Shown here in pieces: positions 24,800 through 36,538 of a DNA stretch of 64,000 bases (positions are counted from its first letter, which is position 1; every line of letters starts with the position of its first letter). Made by a program: the position numbers and the translations under genes. The stretch covers positions 31,190 through 95,189 of the forward strand of contig NW_003101671.1 in NCBI RefSeq assembly GCF_000003855.2, written 5' to 3'. This stretch comes from Blastomyces gilchristii SLH14081 (Eukaryota; Ascomycota; Eurotiomycetes; Onygenales; Ajellomycetaceae). The notes beneath the pieces are model-generated. The model was not told where the DNA came from. It saw nothing but the letters and a program-made list of their open reading frames with translations, and made no database searches.

Positions 24800-27700
24800 T
24801 ATTCTGACTTATCAGAATTCACAGTATGAAAGTTATGTCTCAGCTTCTACAGATGTCTTATCTGCTCAGATGATTCTTAAGTGAACTCATTCATCTTATC
24901 AGAATATTCTTGTCACTGAACCTTGAATCAGAGCTTATGATCTTGCTTCTCTGAGTTAATAAATTCTTTGATCTGATATTCTCTTTTACTCTCTAGTACT
25001 TTATAAACAGAGTGATAAGTCACAGAGTTCTCTTCTAAGAATTTCTTATATTTATGAAGTAAAGAGATATGAAAAATATTATATATCTATAACTCAGATG
25101 ACAGTTTCAATCTATAGAACTGTAAACTAATTTTCTTCATAATCTTATAAGACTCTGTCTGTAAGAGATTCAGCTTCTTACTAGATCTTCATATAATGAT
25201 GTTTTCTAGACTCAGTCAGACTCTATTATCTTTCTTAAAACTCTTTATAATATACTTAAAGTCATAGTATCTCTTCTGATATGCTTGAGTCTTTCTCAAG
25301 AATTCACAGACTTTCTTCTGAATCTTCTGAATTCTCTCAGCCTGTTTATGAGCATCATCACACTCTATAGTGTACTCTTATAAGTTCATCAAGATCATTC
25401 ACAGATAAGTCTCAGTGAGTATCTCAAAGAGAGTTTTATCTGTGCTAATATGTTTTGAGTTATTATATATGAATTCTGTGAGTGATAATTAATACACTCA
25501 GTCATTCTGATTGTAATTGATAAAGCACTGCAGATACTGTTTCAATATACTTATCAGACATTCTATCTAATCATCTGTCTGTTAATGAAAAGCTGTGCTT
25601 AGATCTCAGGAGATCTTCAGTATAGTTATCAGATCAGACTAGAACTCTTCTGTGAAGATTGATTCTCTATCTGAGATAATATTCATAGATAATTCATACA
25701 ACTGAATCACATTATAGACAAAGATATGAGTCAAATTCTTTGACTTCAAGTTCTTATAAGTGAGTATAAAGTGTGTTATCTTGATGAAGTGATTCACTAT
25801 CATCAGCACACTGTTAAAGCAGGCATCATATATATTCTTACTTTCAGAGAGGCTCATAAGAGTATTTATTTCTAGCTGTTCTCAAGATTTCTGTGAAATG
25901 AGTAGAGAAGTAAGTTCTTCATATAATCTGAACTACACTATTCATGAACTCTGATAAACAGTATAAGAAATCCCTATCTTCTTCATAAGTTCTTGTATCT
26001 TCAGTCAGAAGTATTTTCTTAGAAGCAACTTATGAGTTCTAGTATCTGTAAAATGATCTATTAGAGAAGAGTCATGATATCTTTTAATAAGTTCTATACA
26101 TAGAAACTCATTCATAGATACATAAATTCAGTTCTCTCTTTACAAGAGGTTATTTAAGTCTCTTCAATTCTTTATTTCTGCAGAGTTGATCTCTGTCATG
26201 AGCAGTTTCTGAATATACTGAGTATATTTATTCTTGAGTTACAGTTCAGACAATCTGAATAGAAGATCTTATAAAGACTTATACTCTGTTTCTTCTTACA
26301 TCAGATCTTCTATAGTGCTACTCAAAGCCTGTAAATTCTTCAGATTATAGATACTCTCTTCAAGAATTCTCATAGAGATTCTCAGAGTGTTGACTCTCAG
26401 TGTTGTAGAGAGTAGTTGTACAGACTTCTTCTCTCTCTCTTTTCTCTTCTCTTATGAGGGATTGAAAGACTCTTCAGTTAATCTCTTTATAACACTCAGT
26501 CTGAGCATTCTATAAAGCCTTTCTGTCTTCTCTAGTCTCTCTGTGTCTGTCATTCTGATCTTCTTAACATATTCTGATCTGTGAGAGAGTCTGTCTGCTG
26601 AGTTCTTAGTTTTCTTAATATATTCTATCTTGAATCAGAACTCACTCAGTCTCTGAGCTCAGTGAATCTGTCACTATAAGAGTTTCTTGATTAAGATAAA
26701 CTGTTGTAAGCTGTTATAATCAGTTCTAACAGTAATCACTGTTATAAGACTTTTAAAGTAATGATATCAGTGATGAAAGAATTTCACTATTATAAGAAGC
26801 TTCTGATTATGAATATCATAGTTGATCTCTGTAAGTTACATCTTTCATAAGAAAAAGATCACTGAAACTCAGTTCTCATTTAACTGTAGTTACAAGACTA
26901 TTTCTGAAATTATAAAGAAGAAGATATCTGTCTTCAATCTCATTAAGAGTAAGAGATTAAAGTGAAATAGTATCACTGTGTCTGTAAATATCTATTTTAA
27001 TCTTACAAAGACTCTGTGAGCTTCTGAGATAAGAAAGTTCTTACAGTTCTCTCTTCTTAATAATCTTTTCATTCTCTGTTCATAGAATGACTTCTTCTTA
27101 TTTTCATTCTTCAGCATATCTGTCAGAGTCAAGAAGATTCTTGTGAATATAAAGATAAATTATCTCTAGAAATTCACAAAGCTCAGAAAGATCTGAATCT
27201 CATGAATACTAGTTAGCTTCAGTTATGATAGAATAGTCTCAACTCACAAAGATTTCATCTGAATATCATCTGTGATAATTACATATTCTAGAAAATTAAT
27301 CTGACAGGCACTGAAGTTACACTTCATAAGCTTAATATACAGTTCTGCCTCATCTAAGATCTTCAACACACTTCACACATGCTCAGTGTGTTCTTTCTTC
27401 TTTGTAGAGTACATCATCACATCATTCAGATATATTATTATGAAGACATTCAGATATACATAAAGTGTTTTATTAATAAAAGACTGAAATACTGTGAGAG
27501 TATTAGTCAGATCAAAAGACATCACTAGATATTTAAACAATTTCAGTGCAGTTCTAAAGACAGTCTTTTATTTATTCTCAGATTATATTCACAGCTGTGT
27601 ATATATATTGATTATATTCAGTTGTGTGAATATAACAGCTTCTGTAAGACAGTTGATCACATTCTCAATCAGAGACAGAGAATAGTGACTCTTTATTATC

Positions 27701-28430
27701 TTGAAGTTCAGATTACAGTAGTCTACATATAATTTGAGATCTTCATTCTTATTCTTTATGAATATCACAGAGGCTTTCACAGAGATCTGTGAAGATCAGA
27801 TAAAGTTATTCTTCAGATTCTTCTTTATATAGATCTGTAAGACCTCTGTCTCATAATGAGAGAGCTTATAGATTAATTCTCAGAAGAGTTTCTACTCTTC
27901 TATTAAATCTATTATCAGATTCTTATCACAGTGAGAAGAAAGCTCAGCTGTCTTTACTGAGCTGAATATCTCTGTGAGATCTTAATATTTCTCTGATATC
28001 TGAAGCTCAGTTTTCATGACTGAGATTCTCAGACATTTGTAAAGTTATTATATAGATAATCTTGTCTTCTCTAACTAACTCTATAGCATCAACTGATTCT
28101 ATCTCTATAAGTAAGTCTATTAACACTGATCAGAAGTATAAACCTGACTCATGAACAGCTATGTATGAATTGTGTCTTTGAAGTCATATAAGTCTCAAGT
28201 ACATGTTATCTGTGATGTCTATAATAATCACAGTTTCTGCAAATCTTCTTCAGATTTCAGAGAGATCTTGTAATTCAAAGATAATTCTTACAAGTTTCTC
28301 AGTTCTCAGATCTGAGTTCTCATACTCTGCTTATTACAAGAGCAGATTCTCAGTTTTCATCATTCAGCTCATTCACTCTGTGAGCTTTAGAGACACTACA
28401 GTGACCTGAGATCCTGAGTTCATCAATGCT
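24800..28430 (-). pseudogene. Gyp-A copy 2 pol, degenerate
   Basis: The protease active site near 28407-28430 reads ALMNSGSQVTVVS, with Asp turned to Asn in the D(S/T)G motif. RT at 27780-27400 has LKLYVDYCNLNFKIIKSHY, matching LRLCVDYRxLNxxTIKNRYPLP, then IYLNDVMMYS where YLDDVLIYS is expected, again Asp to Asn. RNase H follows near 27000-26700. Integrase at 25857-25639 has MIVNHFIKITHFI and IISDRESIFTEEF. A chromodomain-like Trp-rich tail lies near 25010-24880. Each catalytic change is a G-to-A transition on the coding strand. Confidence 0.83.
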
Positions 28431-28439
28431 TTTCATACT

Positions 28440-29659
28440 TGTGAGGCAGCAGCACTGTGATGTGATCTCTTTTCATAAGCAAGTATTTTCATTGAGAGAG
28501 TAACAGATTCAGATGTCAGCTTCAAGACTTTTAAGAAGGCTGTTACTGACTCTGTTCACAACTTCTCAAATTTCTATTTTGATTTATTCAGACAGTTTGT
28601 ATGAAGATGTTCTGATTTAGAATAGATAAAGCAGAGTCTCTTTTTCTTGATCTCTCTGTTGTATACTCTGTTTATAAAGGCTTATAAAGCTCTCTCTCTC
28701 TACTTAGCAGTCAGATGTAAATCTCTCTGTATCTTGTTATCTTTTTCTGACAAATCTGTTCTCTGTTATTCTGACTCTCACAGAGCTGATTAGTAATTCA
28801 CTCTTCACAGATCTGTGACTCTCACAGTGATCTGTAAGTGATAAATGAGAGTCATCAGTTTCTTCAGAATTAAGAACTTAGAGTCTTACTCAATGAGCTT
28901 ATTCTGTATATTCTTATTCAGCTTCTTTATAAATATTATTATTCAGGTCTTGTTTCAGAGCTCTGTTTTCACAGATCTCAATTCATATCATAATTCTATA
29001 AAGTACTTTGAGTAGTCTTCATCAGATTTCTCACCTCTTTTTCTAATATTGATAATCACAGTTCAGGTGTTCTCTGTTCAGCTCATAAAGTCTCTCAACT
29101 TATTCTCTAGATAGGTCTTGAGAACAGATCAGCAGAATCTCTTGTAATCATTCTTTAGATAATTCAGCCAGTTCTTGACTTCAGTGTAGTAGAGATCTGT
29201 CATTGTGTAGATGACAGGTTCTTCATCTTTTATATCACACAGCTAGGCTTGTAAGTCAATTTCAAATGCAAACTTGTAAACACTTTTATAGATTGTGATT
29301 CAATAAGTGACCTTAAGTGATGACAGCTTAAGAAAGTTTCTTTTCAGTTCATGAGTGTCTCTGAAGATCATGTCTAGAGACTCAGTTCAAGAGTGTTTGT
29401 GAGCAGTAAGCATTTCTTGTAGAAAAATAGCTTGATTCTGCAGAAGATGCTCAAGAATGTTCTTCACTAAGATTGATTTATTTATGAGTTCAGAGAGTTC
29501 TTCTGTCACAGATGCAGAGAATGATGTTCTGTAAGTGATTGATAAGTTCTCTGAAACTTCTTTTATAAGAGTTATTCATAATTTAAGTGACTGCTTCTGA
29601 GTGTCTGCAGTAGAGTTTGCAGAGGTTGAAGTATATAAGTTTCTAGTCATTTCAGTCAT
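28440..29659 (-). pseudogene. Gyp-A copy 2 gag, degenerate
   Basis: Starts at the ATG at 29659 (MTEMTRNLYTS). A capsid-like region includes KTYLENKLRDFMS, and a zinc knuckle at 28592-28633 reads C-F-I-Y-S-K-S-E-H-L-H-T-N-C, an exact CX2CX4HX4C with the second Cys turned to Tyr. The leader between the LTR (29691) and this ATG is only about 32 bp, which is short for a primer-binding site plus leader. Confidence 0.74.
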
Positions 29660-29691
29660 AACAGATAGTTGCTGACTGACTGAGCTTGAAA

Positions 29692-29949
29692 TGTAAGAAT
29701 AAGTGCTTACAGGTGATTATTCAGGTGTTTACAGCTTGATGTGATATGTACTGTTAACTACTAGAAGTATTTGTGATAGAAAGATAAAATGTAGAGATTA
29801 AATATATAATAGCATTCAAGCTGAGTTGTGAATAGTATTCGCGAACTTCAGTCTATATAGTTGTGTGTAGTCAAGGGCTGCTAACTCTATTCATTATGTG
29901 AGAGATAGAAATAGAGGTAAAGAATCTGTGAGAAGTGAGATTTCTTACA
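29692..29949 (-). repeat. Gyp-A copy 2 5' LTR
   Basis: TGTAAGAATAAGTGCTTACA to GTGAGATTTCTTACA, 258 bp. Confidence 0.95.
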
Positions 29950-29954
29950 CTTCA

Positions 29955-30830
29955 CTCTATTCTTAAGCATTTCATTTGAGACATCTTGATCAGAATTTCA
30001 ATATAGCTCACTCTGTCATTCAGATTTTAACAGTTTTATACTTTCTTCAACTGCTTTCTAATCAGCTTTTTCAAAGTTATACTGATTAGAGAGAAGAGAA
30101 TTTTCACTTATTTATTTTTCACTCAGTTTAATATTAAATTAAATAATCTCATGATCTGATTCTGATGTCTCATTTATATTAATAAATCAGTTTACAAGTC
30201 TTTTTTTTATTAGATTTTATAATATGAAGATTAGATCTATAATAGATTTCTGTTTCATGTCTTTTCTAAAGAATGTTTATTAATTAGACTTATTAACTAA
30301 ATCTATTGAATGCTCAAAGATTTATTCAATTAGATTATCAGCTCTTACTACTCTCTTGCATTCTGAATTTCATCAGAGATGATGTGTATTGAAATCTTTG
30401 ATAATTATAGACTTTCTTAATGAAGTTATATTCAGAAATTCTCTATAAATTATTCAGATATTGTTGTTTTTCTTCAATGACTTTTTATTATAGATATTTA
30501 TAAGCTGTATAGTATTAAACTCATTCTCTTTATATAAAATATCACTCATCAGAATATCAGGGTCAGACATGATATTAAATCTTAGATTAAATTAATATCT
30601 TGATCTCTTTCTTTCAGTGATCACTACTCTTGACTTTATCTCAGACTTTTAAGATATCAAGCAGTAGTAGCTTGAATGAGAAATGATGTATTTTTACTCA
30701 GTATCAAAATTCAGTTCCTGAAGTAGTATAAAATCAATCTTTTATTCAAATATAATTTAAAGATAAGAATAAATACAATTTGAGTTTCTATTTACATTAT
30801 TTCAAATAAATGTGATTTTGAAAGAGTGTT
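29955..30830 (-). pseudogene. LINE-T copy 2 ORF2, N-terminal endonuclease part
   Basis: EEP endonuclease fragment of the ORF split by Gyp-A. IDFILLQELNF near 30710-30740 keeps the catalytic Glu that copy 1 has lost. A GDFNTHH-like motif lies near 30370-30400. The frame continues into RT at 22697 after removing Gyp-A and one TSD. Confidence 0.78.
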
Positions 30831-30879
30831 TAAACTTTTTTGATTGTTTTTATTGTATATTCATACTAAAAGAGAGTAG

Positions 30880-32464
30880 AGATAGAGTAGAATCTAATCA
30901 CTATCATCAGATAGTAAATTATAACTATTTTGAAAAGTAGAAATCTCAACTGCTTATATTATATCTAGTTTATTATCAGAGTTATTTCTCAATTCTCTAA
31001 TCTTAACAGAAGTTTGAGAATTTGAATTGTATTTATATTTAGCTGAAGAATTGAAGTTTGAAGATTTAGATAGTTAAGAGTTTCTTCTTTTTAAGCTTAT
31101 AGTTATAAGTTTACTGCCTTGACTCTTCTCTTCAGTTCTAGATTGACTTTGAGCTTAATCTTTTCTTCAGTTCTTTTAAGTTCTTGAAGTAAATATACAT
31201 TCTTTTAAGCTAGATGCATGTTTTTCTTTGTAATTAGAGCACTTAAACAGAGTATGTTAACATATTTCATCTCTTTTTGAACATGTTTCACATTTATACT
31301 TACTAGTTTTATAATCTCTGACACAGAATACACATTTTAAGTCTCTAAAATATGAGATTATAAAGTGTTCATATCTTTGACAGTTTGAACACTGTGTTTG
31401 AGCTTTGAGATTCATTCTTGAGTCTTTGTATTCATGAACTCTCATTTTCAAATCTACTACTCTTACTTCAGAGATCTTTCACTGTTCAAGTATCTTTACA
31501 TATACTAGAACAGAGGCATTTCTTCTACTTTGTCTGAACTCAATTGAATTTAGTTATACAGGCTCTTTTCTCAGTTGAATAGAGTTATATTCTTCTAATT
31601 CATTTTTGAGAAGTAGTATTCTTTCTTCACAGTCAAAAATTTCAACTGAAATATTATAAAGAATGAATTTATCTCACTTTTCATCTCTCTCAGATAGAAT
31701 TATTATGTTTAGCAAAGATTTTACTACTGATTTTCAGAGATTCTTATTCTGAATGAGGGATTCTGCACTGAATTCAGACATTGTAGTCAGAATAATGAAG
31801 TTTTCAAAGAATGATAGCTCAATTGAAGCTATAACTGATTTTTGAACTTCAATATCAGTTATCAACTGAGAAAAGAACTGCTGCTTAATTTTATTTCTGA
31901 TTCTGAAAATGAGATTTAAGTTTAGCTTATTTCTTTGCAAGATATTCTGATTTAAGACTTTGAGAATAAGTCTTCTATTTCTGAAGATTTGAAAGTTTTT
32001 CTCTTTTTACATTTTTTCTTCACTTTTTTATGAATAGAAGTATGAGCAGTATTCTTCTCAGTTCTCTCAGAATTTTGAGCAGATTTTGCAGTAGCAGATT
32101 TAGAGACAGCAGATTCAGCTGCTTAAGCATATGTTTTCTTCTGATTTAAAGAAGAAGAAGAAGTAGAAAAAGAAGAAGAGTAAGATAATAAATCAGTAAT
32201 TATACTAGGAATTTTCAATGTTTTTTGAACTGTGTTTGAAATTTCAAGTTTGAACTTGATCATCTTCTCTAGTTGTCTAGTCTGAGTATGAAGAATTAAT
32301 AAAACTTCTTCATTTATCTCACTCAGACACTGTTTTTCAAGAATCTTGCTTACTTTTTCAAGTTTCTATATTTTAAGAACTTATTATTTCTCTATTTCTT
32401 CTTTCTTTCTTCTCTTCAGAATTTCAATCTCAGGAATAGTATTTGAGAAACCATCTTTTTTCAT
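30880..32464 (-). pseudogene. LINE-T copy 2 ORF1, degenerate
   Basis: Starts at the ATG at 32464. It has the same domain order as copy 1: coiled-coil-like Lys/Glu region, Ser-rich stretch, basic region, and CCHC knuckles near 31250-31440 (CSNCQRYEHFI, CVFCVRDYK, CETCSKRDEIC), where more cysteines survive than in copy 1. Stops interrupt it. Confidence 0.77.
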
Positions 32465-34160
32465 ATCAACTGAGTGTATTTTTAAACTCATTATTCTCAC
32501 TCAATGAAAAGTTGATCAGACTGTTTCAATTGAGATATTTATTATACTCTTTTCAAAAGTTAATCAGACTGTTTTAATTAAGAGATTTCTAAGTCTGTTT
32601 TTAATTGAAAAGTTAGTCAGACTGTTTCAAAAGAAGAATAAAAGACTTTTATATATAAAATATCTGATTTTTTTTCACACTAGTTTAGTAACTAGATTAG
32701 ATTTTTGAAGAGAATCTAATAAATTAAAATTGATTTTTAAGATAAATCAATAAAATCTTTACAATCTCTTTCTTAAGATATAGTGAGAAAAAGTATGATA
32801 TCAATTGATAATAAATCACATAATATAACAGTTTTTGAGAGAAAAACTGATAAAAAATAAATCAATTTTTTGCAGAGAAATTGATTAAAACTATTCACTT
32901 TTATTCTAAATCATTCAATTCTTCTCACACAACAAGTGTGCAACTCAAATCAGTTAATTAAGAGTGTAAAAAAGAATTAAGTATTAATAAAAGCTCTTCA
33001 GTCACTGAAAAAGTAATTCTTACTTAAAAGAATATAAAATTATGACAGAAAATAACTCTGTTTTTAATTCTTTATAAGAATATTATATAAAACTCAGAGA
33101 AAAACATCTTACTTTTTTAAGAGAAGTAAAAAACTATTTCTAAGATCTTTTTTTTTTGTATTAACTGCTGCAGAAGAATGAGATAGAAACTGCTAAAATA
33201 TGCACTTCTGTATATCTTTCATCAAGACTTTTCCTCTTCAGAGTCTTGATATTATAGAGAATATAAGTTTGTTTCTATATAATAATGTAAATATTATCAG
33301 TGAGATGTAGAGAAACTGATTATTTATATCTCAAAATACAAGACTTTGTCAATGATTATATTAATATAGAGTTAATTCTCAAATTCAATAGAAATCTAGT
33401 ATTGCTGTTCTCAATCTCTTGCAGAATCTATTTAATATTGAGATATTAAAACTAGATTTAATATATCTCACTGTGCAGAGATCAAAGGCTCAGTCAGACC
33501 TTGAGATATACTAATTTTATAGTTATTATGTCTGCTGATTATGTATTGAGTACAGTTGCTGAGGTCTCTCTTTGTATTATTCTGCTGAAGTGAGCCAGAT
33601 TGAAAGAGGTGGTACAAGGGTGAGACTTGGTGTTGATGTCTTAGTACATCAAAGACACAGAGGGTTTTTCACAGAGAATGCACTTCAGATGTGTCTGTTA
33701 ATTATGTGCTTGATACTATTATCAAGGTATCTTTTTGTATTTTTCTGCTGGAGGTGGGCCAGATTGGGAAGAGCAGTATGTGAATGAGACTTGGCATTGA
33801 TGTTTTGAAACATCAAAGATTGACAGGGTTTTCATGGAATTTATGTCTCAGATATCTTCACAATTACAGATCAAGGATCTTTCAAAATCAAGAAGATTGA
33901 TGTATATGACTAGGTCTCTTCACCTTACAATTTGTATGGCAATTTGGCCCGGGGTTGTGGTGTGATAGGGGTGAACAGGAGATAATCCCACACAGGAGTT
34001 TTGAACAATGTCTGGTTCATATTTGGCTAGATAACTTCACCACCACACGGGGTATGCAGTCGGCGATGGGGTCAAAATGCTCATATGATCGAGGGCTTTT
34101 TGATGGATCTATCGCCGGGTTCTTATTCGAAAAATTGAGCGAGTTCATGGTGGAGCGCTT
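32465..34160 (-). promoter_or_regulatory. LINE-T copy 2 5' UTR with two monomer units
   Basis: Two promoter-like units begin at 33558 and 33721 (163 bp apart). The outer part (33920-34160) aligns with 5160-5420 of copy 1 and keeps CCCGGGG, CGGCGATGGGG and similar CC/CG-bearing strings, while the ORF1-proximal part is strongly mutated. Confidence 0.65.
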
Positions 34161-34950
34161 TGAGAGAATGACTTTAATACTATGTTTTTAATATCTGATA
34201 AGATTCTGCAGAGCAGTATTAGATAGAAGATCTTATATAATTAAATCCTAGAAATATATGAATCAGATACTCATTTCATACATTGAATTATCATTATATG
34301 AAATATATAGTGACAGAAGTTCTAGACAGTTATAACTACTGTCTTAATACTCTATCAGAAATCTATGATATGTTTCACATGAGCTTGCTCTGCTGTATCA
34401 TCACTGACTCATTCTCTTCTTAACTGACTTTCAACTGACAGCTGCCAGGGATTATAAAAGAAGATCATACACTTAAGTAAGACATTGAGAATGTTCTTGA
34501 TAAGAGATTTCACAGCTGTGACTGATAATATCTTGTAAAATGAGTTGACTATAATTATCTGACCTGAACTCTGAGTTTCATGTTATCTGAGACCGCGGCT
34601 CTTGACTAATAAGAACTACACACAATCAGAGAAGAAAGAGTCTAATGTGACAAGCTGTGTCTGATCAATTATATAGACTATTTTATTACACTTCACAGAT
34701 TTCTACTGAGACTCTGATTCTCAGTTATCAATTCTCTGCTGAAGCTCTAATTCTCAGTTGCTGATTCTCAGCTGAAAACTCATGAAATTTCTATTCTTCC
34801 GCCCTGAAGCTCCACTGTGTATGCATATAAATATTTACTTTGATTGCTCATTTCTGCACTTTCTTTTCCTTTTCCTTTTCTAATGTTTTTCACTTTGCTA
34901 TATAAGACCTATACATATTATACCGATCTATTCGGCGTAAGCCTCTTACA
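34161..34950 (+). mobile_element. Gyp-B copy 3: pol 3' end and 3' LTR
   Basis: Plus-strand fragment. It holds the end of pol (the conserved LDYHHIRYK-type tail and a chromodomain relic, about 34200-34620) and an LTR at 34646-34950 (305 bp, TGTGACAAGCTGTG to GCCTCTTACA). The left side is cut at the LINE 5' end. The right LTR end abuts a hAT-M fragment. Confidence 0.82.
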
Positions 34951-35105
34951 GATCTCATTACACAGTTTTAAGATTAAATAGTAGTCTCATACTATCTTAG
35001 TGAGACTTACTGTCTACTCTTGTCACATTTTTCAAATGAGATCATGATTTTCACTTCTTAATTTAAATTCTTTTTATTCGTTTAAATTTCTTCAAATCTC
35101 ATGAG
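34951..35105 (-). mobile_element. hAT-M MITE fragment (internal part)
   Basis: Begins GATCTCATTACACAG and matches about 155 bp of the hAT-M interior in reverse orientation. The TIR end that should lie to its left is missing where Gyp-B copy 3 ends. Confidence 0.75.
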
Positions 35106-35117
35106 TCTTATACTCAT

Positions 35118-35905
35118 GAGTGTAAAAGAGTACAATATTCACATTCTTATTTCTGAAAACACAGATATTCTTTATCTGCATTATGAAGTTGAATAACAAA
35201 TATTAGAGAATAGGCTGATATGAGTTAATCATTCTAAAGATATTCATCAGAGCAGATATACCTGTAATATTAAATTTAAAATTTGTAAAAAGTTTCTTGA
35301 TATCTGTAGATATCATGACTTTATGTATGATAAGACTTATAATGACCTTCTCTAGAAAAATTAGCATTAGAAGAGAAGATTAAAAAGAAAAGACTTACAC
35401 TCTTAATACTGTTGAGAAGAGAAGTAATTCTCTGATATGAATACATAATTATCTTATTATAAATACTTATAATGAATGCAATAATCAGTGTCTGTGACTG
35501 AGCTTCAGATAGTTGTTTTATATACAGTCTTTATACAATAAATTATTCTAGAGATTAGTACAAAGAGGAGAAGTGTATACACTGAGAAATGTGATTTATC
35601 AAGCATATGCAACATCTTCTTGAAATAAGAAGAGCTGACAACAGTAGCAGAAGTTATAGCAGAGATAGCAGAGACAGAAGTAGCAGAAGCAGAAATACCA
35701 GAAGTGAGAGAATCAGATACAGAGACAAGTGTAGAAGATTGAAAGAGAGTAACAGAGAAAGAAACAGAGAGAGCAGAAGAGAATATAAGAGACTCAGTCA
35801 CATATAACACTGATAATTTCTTTATTATTTTATTCTTTCAGTTTCTGATCAATGATTCAATATTGAGTTCATCATTATCAGTGAATATAAATCTGTTAAT
35901 ACATG
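35118..35905 (+). pseudogene. Unclassified Cys/His-containing reading frame with acidic repeat
   Basis: One plus-strand frame runs about 260 codons, with stops only where Trp or Gln could have stood. Features: a Cys/His cluster at 35256-35350 (YTCNIKFKICKKF, then DICRYHDFMYDKTY, with Tyr at two sites where Cys would complete a zinc module), a basic stretch (KRRLKRKDLHS), and a low-complexity acidic stretch at 35640-35710 (VAEVIAEIAETEVAEAEIPE). No second copy exists in the window. It is interrupted on the right by Gyp-B copy 2 and may continue after 42195. It could be a decayed host gene or an unknown transposon protein; I cannot tell which. Confidence 0.35.
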
Positions 35906-35908
35906 AAG

Positions 35909-36241
35909 TGTGGCGGGCTGCGCCCGATCAATCATATAGACTATTTCATTACACTCCATAGATTCTTCCATTCCTGATCGCCGATCCGCGGCCGCTACGA
36001 ATGCGCGTAGCGTATACTCCGATTCTCGGCCATTCCTGATCACCGATCCTCAGCTGCTATGAACGCGTGTATATTCTTCCACTCTGAAGCTCCACTGCAT
36101 ACATCACCACATACATGTATAAATATTCATCTCAATTGCTGATTCTTGCACTTTCTCTTTCTTTCCTTCTTTAACATTTTTATCTTTGTTAAATAAGACC
36201 TATCAATATAATACTGATCTATTCAGTGTAGGCCTCTTACA
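35909..36241 (+). repeat. Gyp-B copy 2 5' LTR
   Basis: TGTGGCGGGCTGCGCCCGAT to GCCTCTTACA. It keeps a CG-rich core (35985-36012, GATCCGCGGCCGC) that the 3' LTR has partly lost. Confidence 0.95.
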
Positions 36242-36538
36242 CTATAAAAATATTCCTTATCTTCTCATTAGAAATGATTATTCATTGAGAGATATCTGAA
36301 TGTGTAACAATGCATAAGAAATAGAGAAACAGTTAAACAGTTAAGTGAATACTGAGTTCTCAGATAGAAGCTTGCTCACCAGTCACTCTGATCTCATAAC
36401 AAGATCTTATGAAGAGAATAAAATCTTATAAGAGAATATCAGTGAAAGATCTGAGAGTTCTGACACTCAGATGTATGAGAATATAATTACACTTCTTCAG
36501 ATTTCACAGATATCACATATCTGACAATTGATATAATC

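Larger units (their letters stand above)
22698..29949 (-). mobile_element. Gyp-A copy 2, complete Ty3/Gypsy element, degenerate
   Basis: 7252 bp, with 258 bp LTRs at 22698-22955 and 29692-29949 and a perfect 5 bp TSD, cttca, at 22693-22697 and 29950-29954. The uninterrupted target is visible in LINE-T copy 1 near 1031-1045. Minus-strand order: gag (from 29659), protease, RT, RNase H, integrase, chromodomain-like tail, then the extra ORF (24622 to about 23250). By eye the two LTRs differ at about 30 of 258 positions, almost all transitions, which points to hypermutation rather than slow drift alone. Confidence 0.95.
13535..34160 (-). mobile_element. LINE-T copy 2, full-length, split by two LTR retrotransposons
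   Basis: Minus-strand LINE in three pieces: 34160-29955 (5' UTR, ORF1, endonuclease), 22697-19614 (RT, RNase H, C-terminus) and 13863-13535 (3' UTR and tail, read as (TTA)n at 13535-13554). Removing Gyp-A (22698-29949 plus 5 bp TSD) and Gyp-B (13869-19608 plus 5 bp TSD) leaves roughly 7.6 kb of continuous LINE, which aligns with copies 1 and 3 across both junctions. The flanks both show GAGAG, which is too short to be a convincing TSD. Confidence 0.9.

Noticed and set aside
13530..34166. GAGAG as target-site duplication of LINE-T copy 2
   Set aside because: Five bases of a very common motif in this purine-rich DNA, and the two flanks belong to different elements.
35607..35807. Arg/Ser-rich open frame resembling an RS-domain protein
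   Set aside because: It is an alternative frame of the purine-rich (GTAGCAGAA)-type repeat; composition alone explains it.
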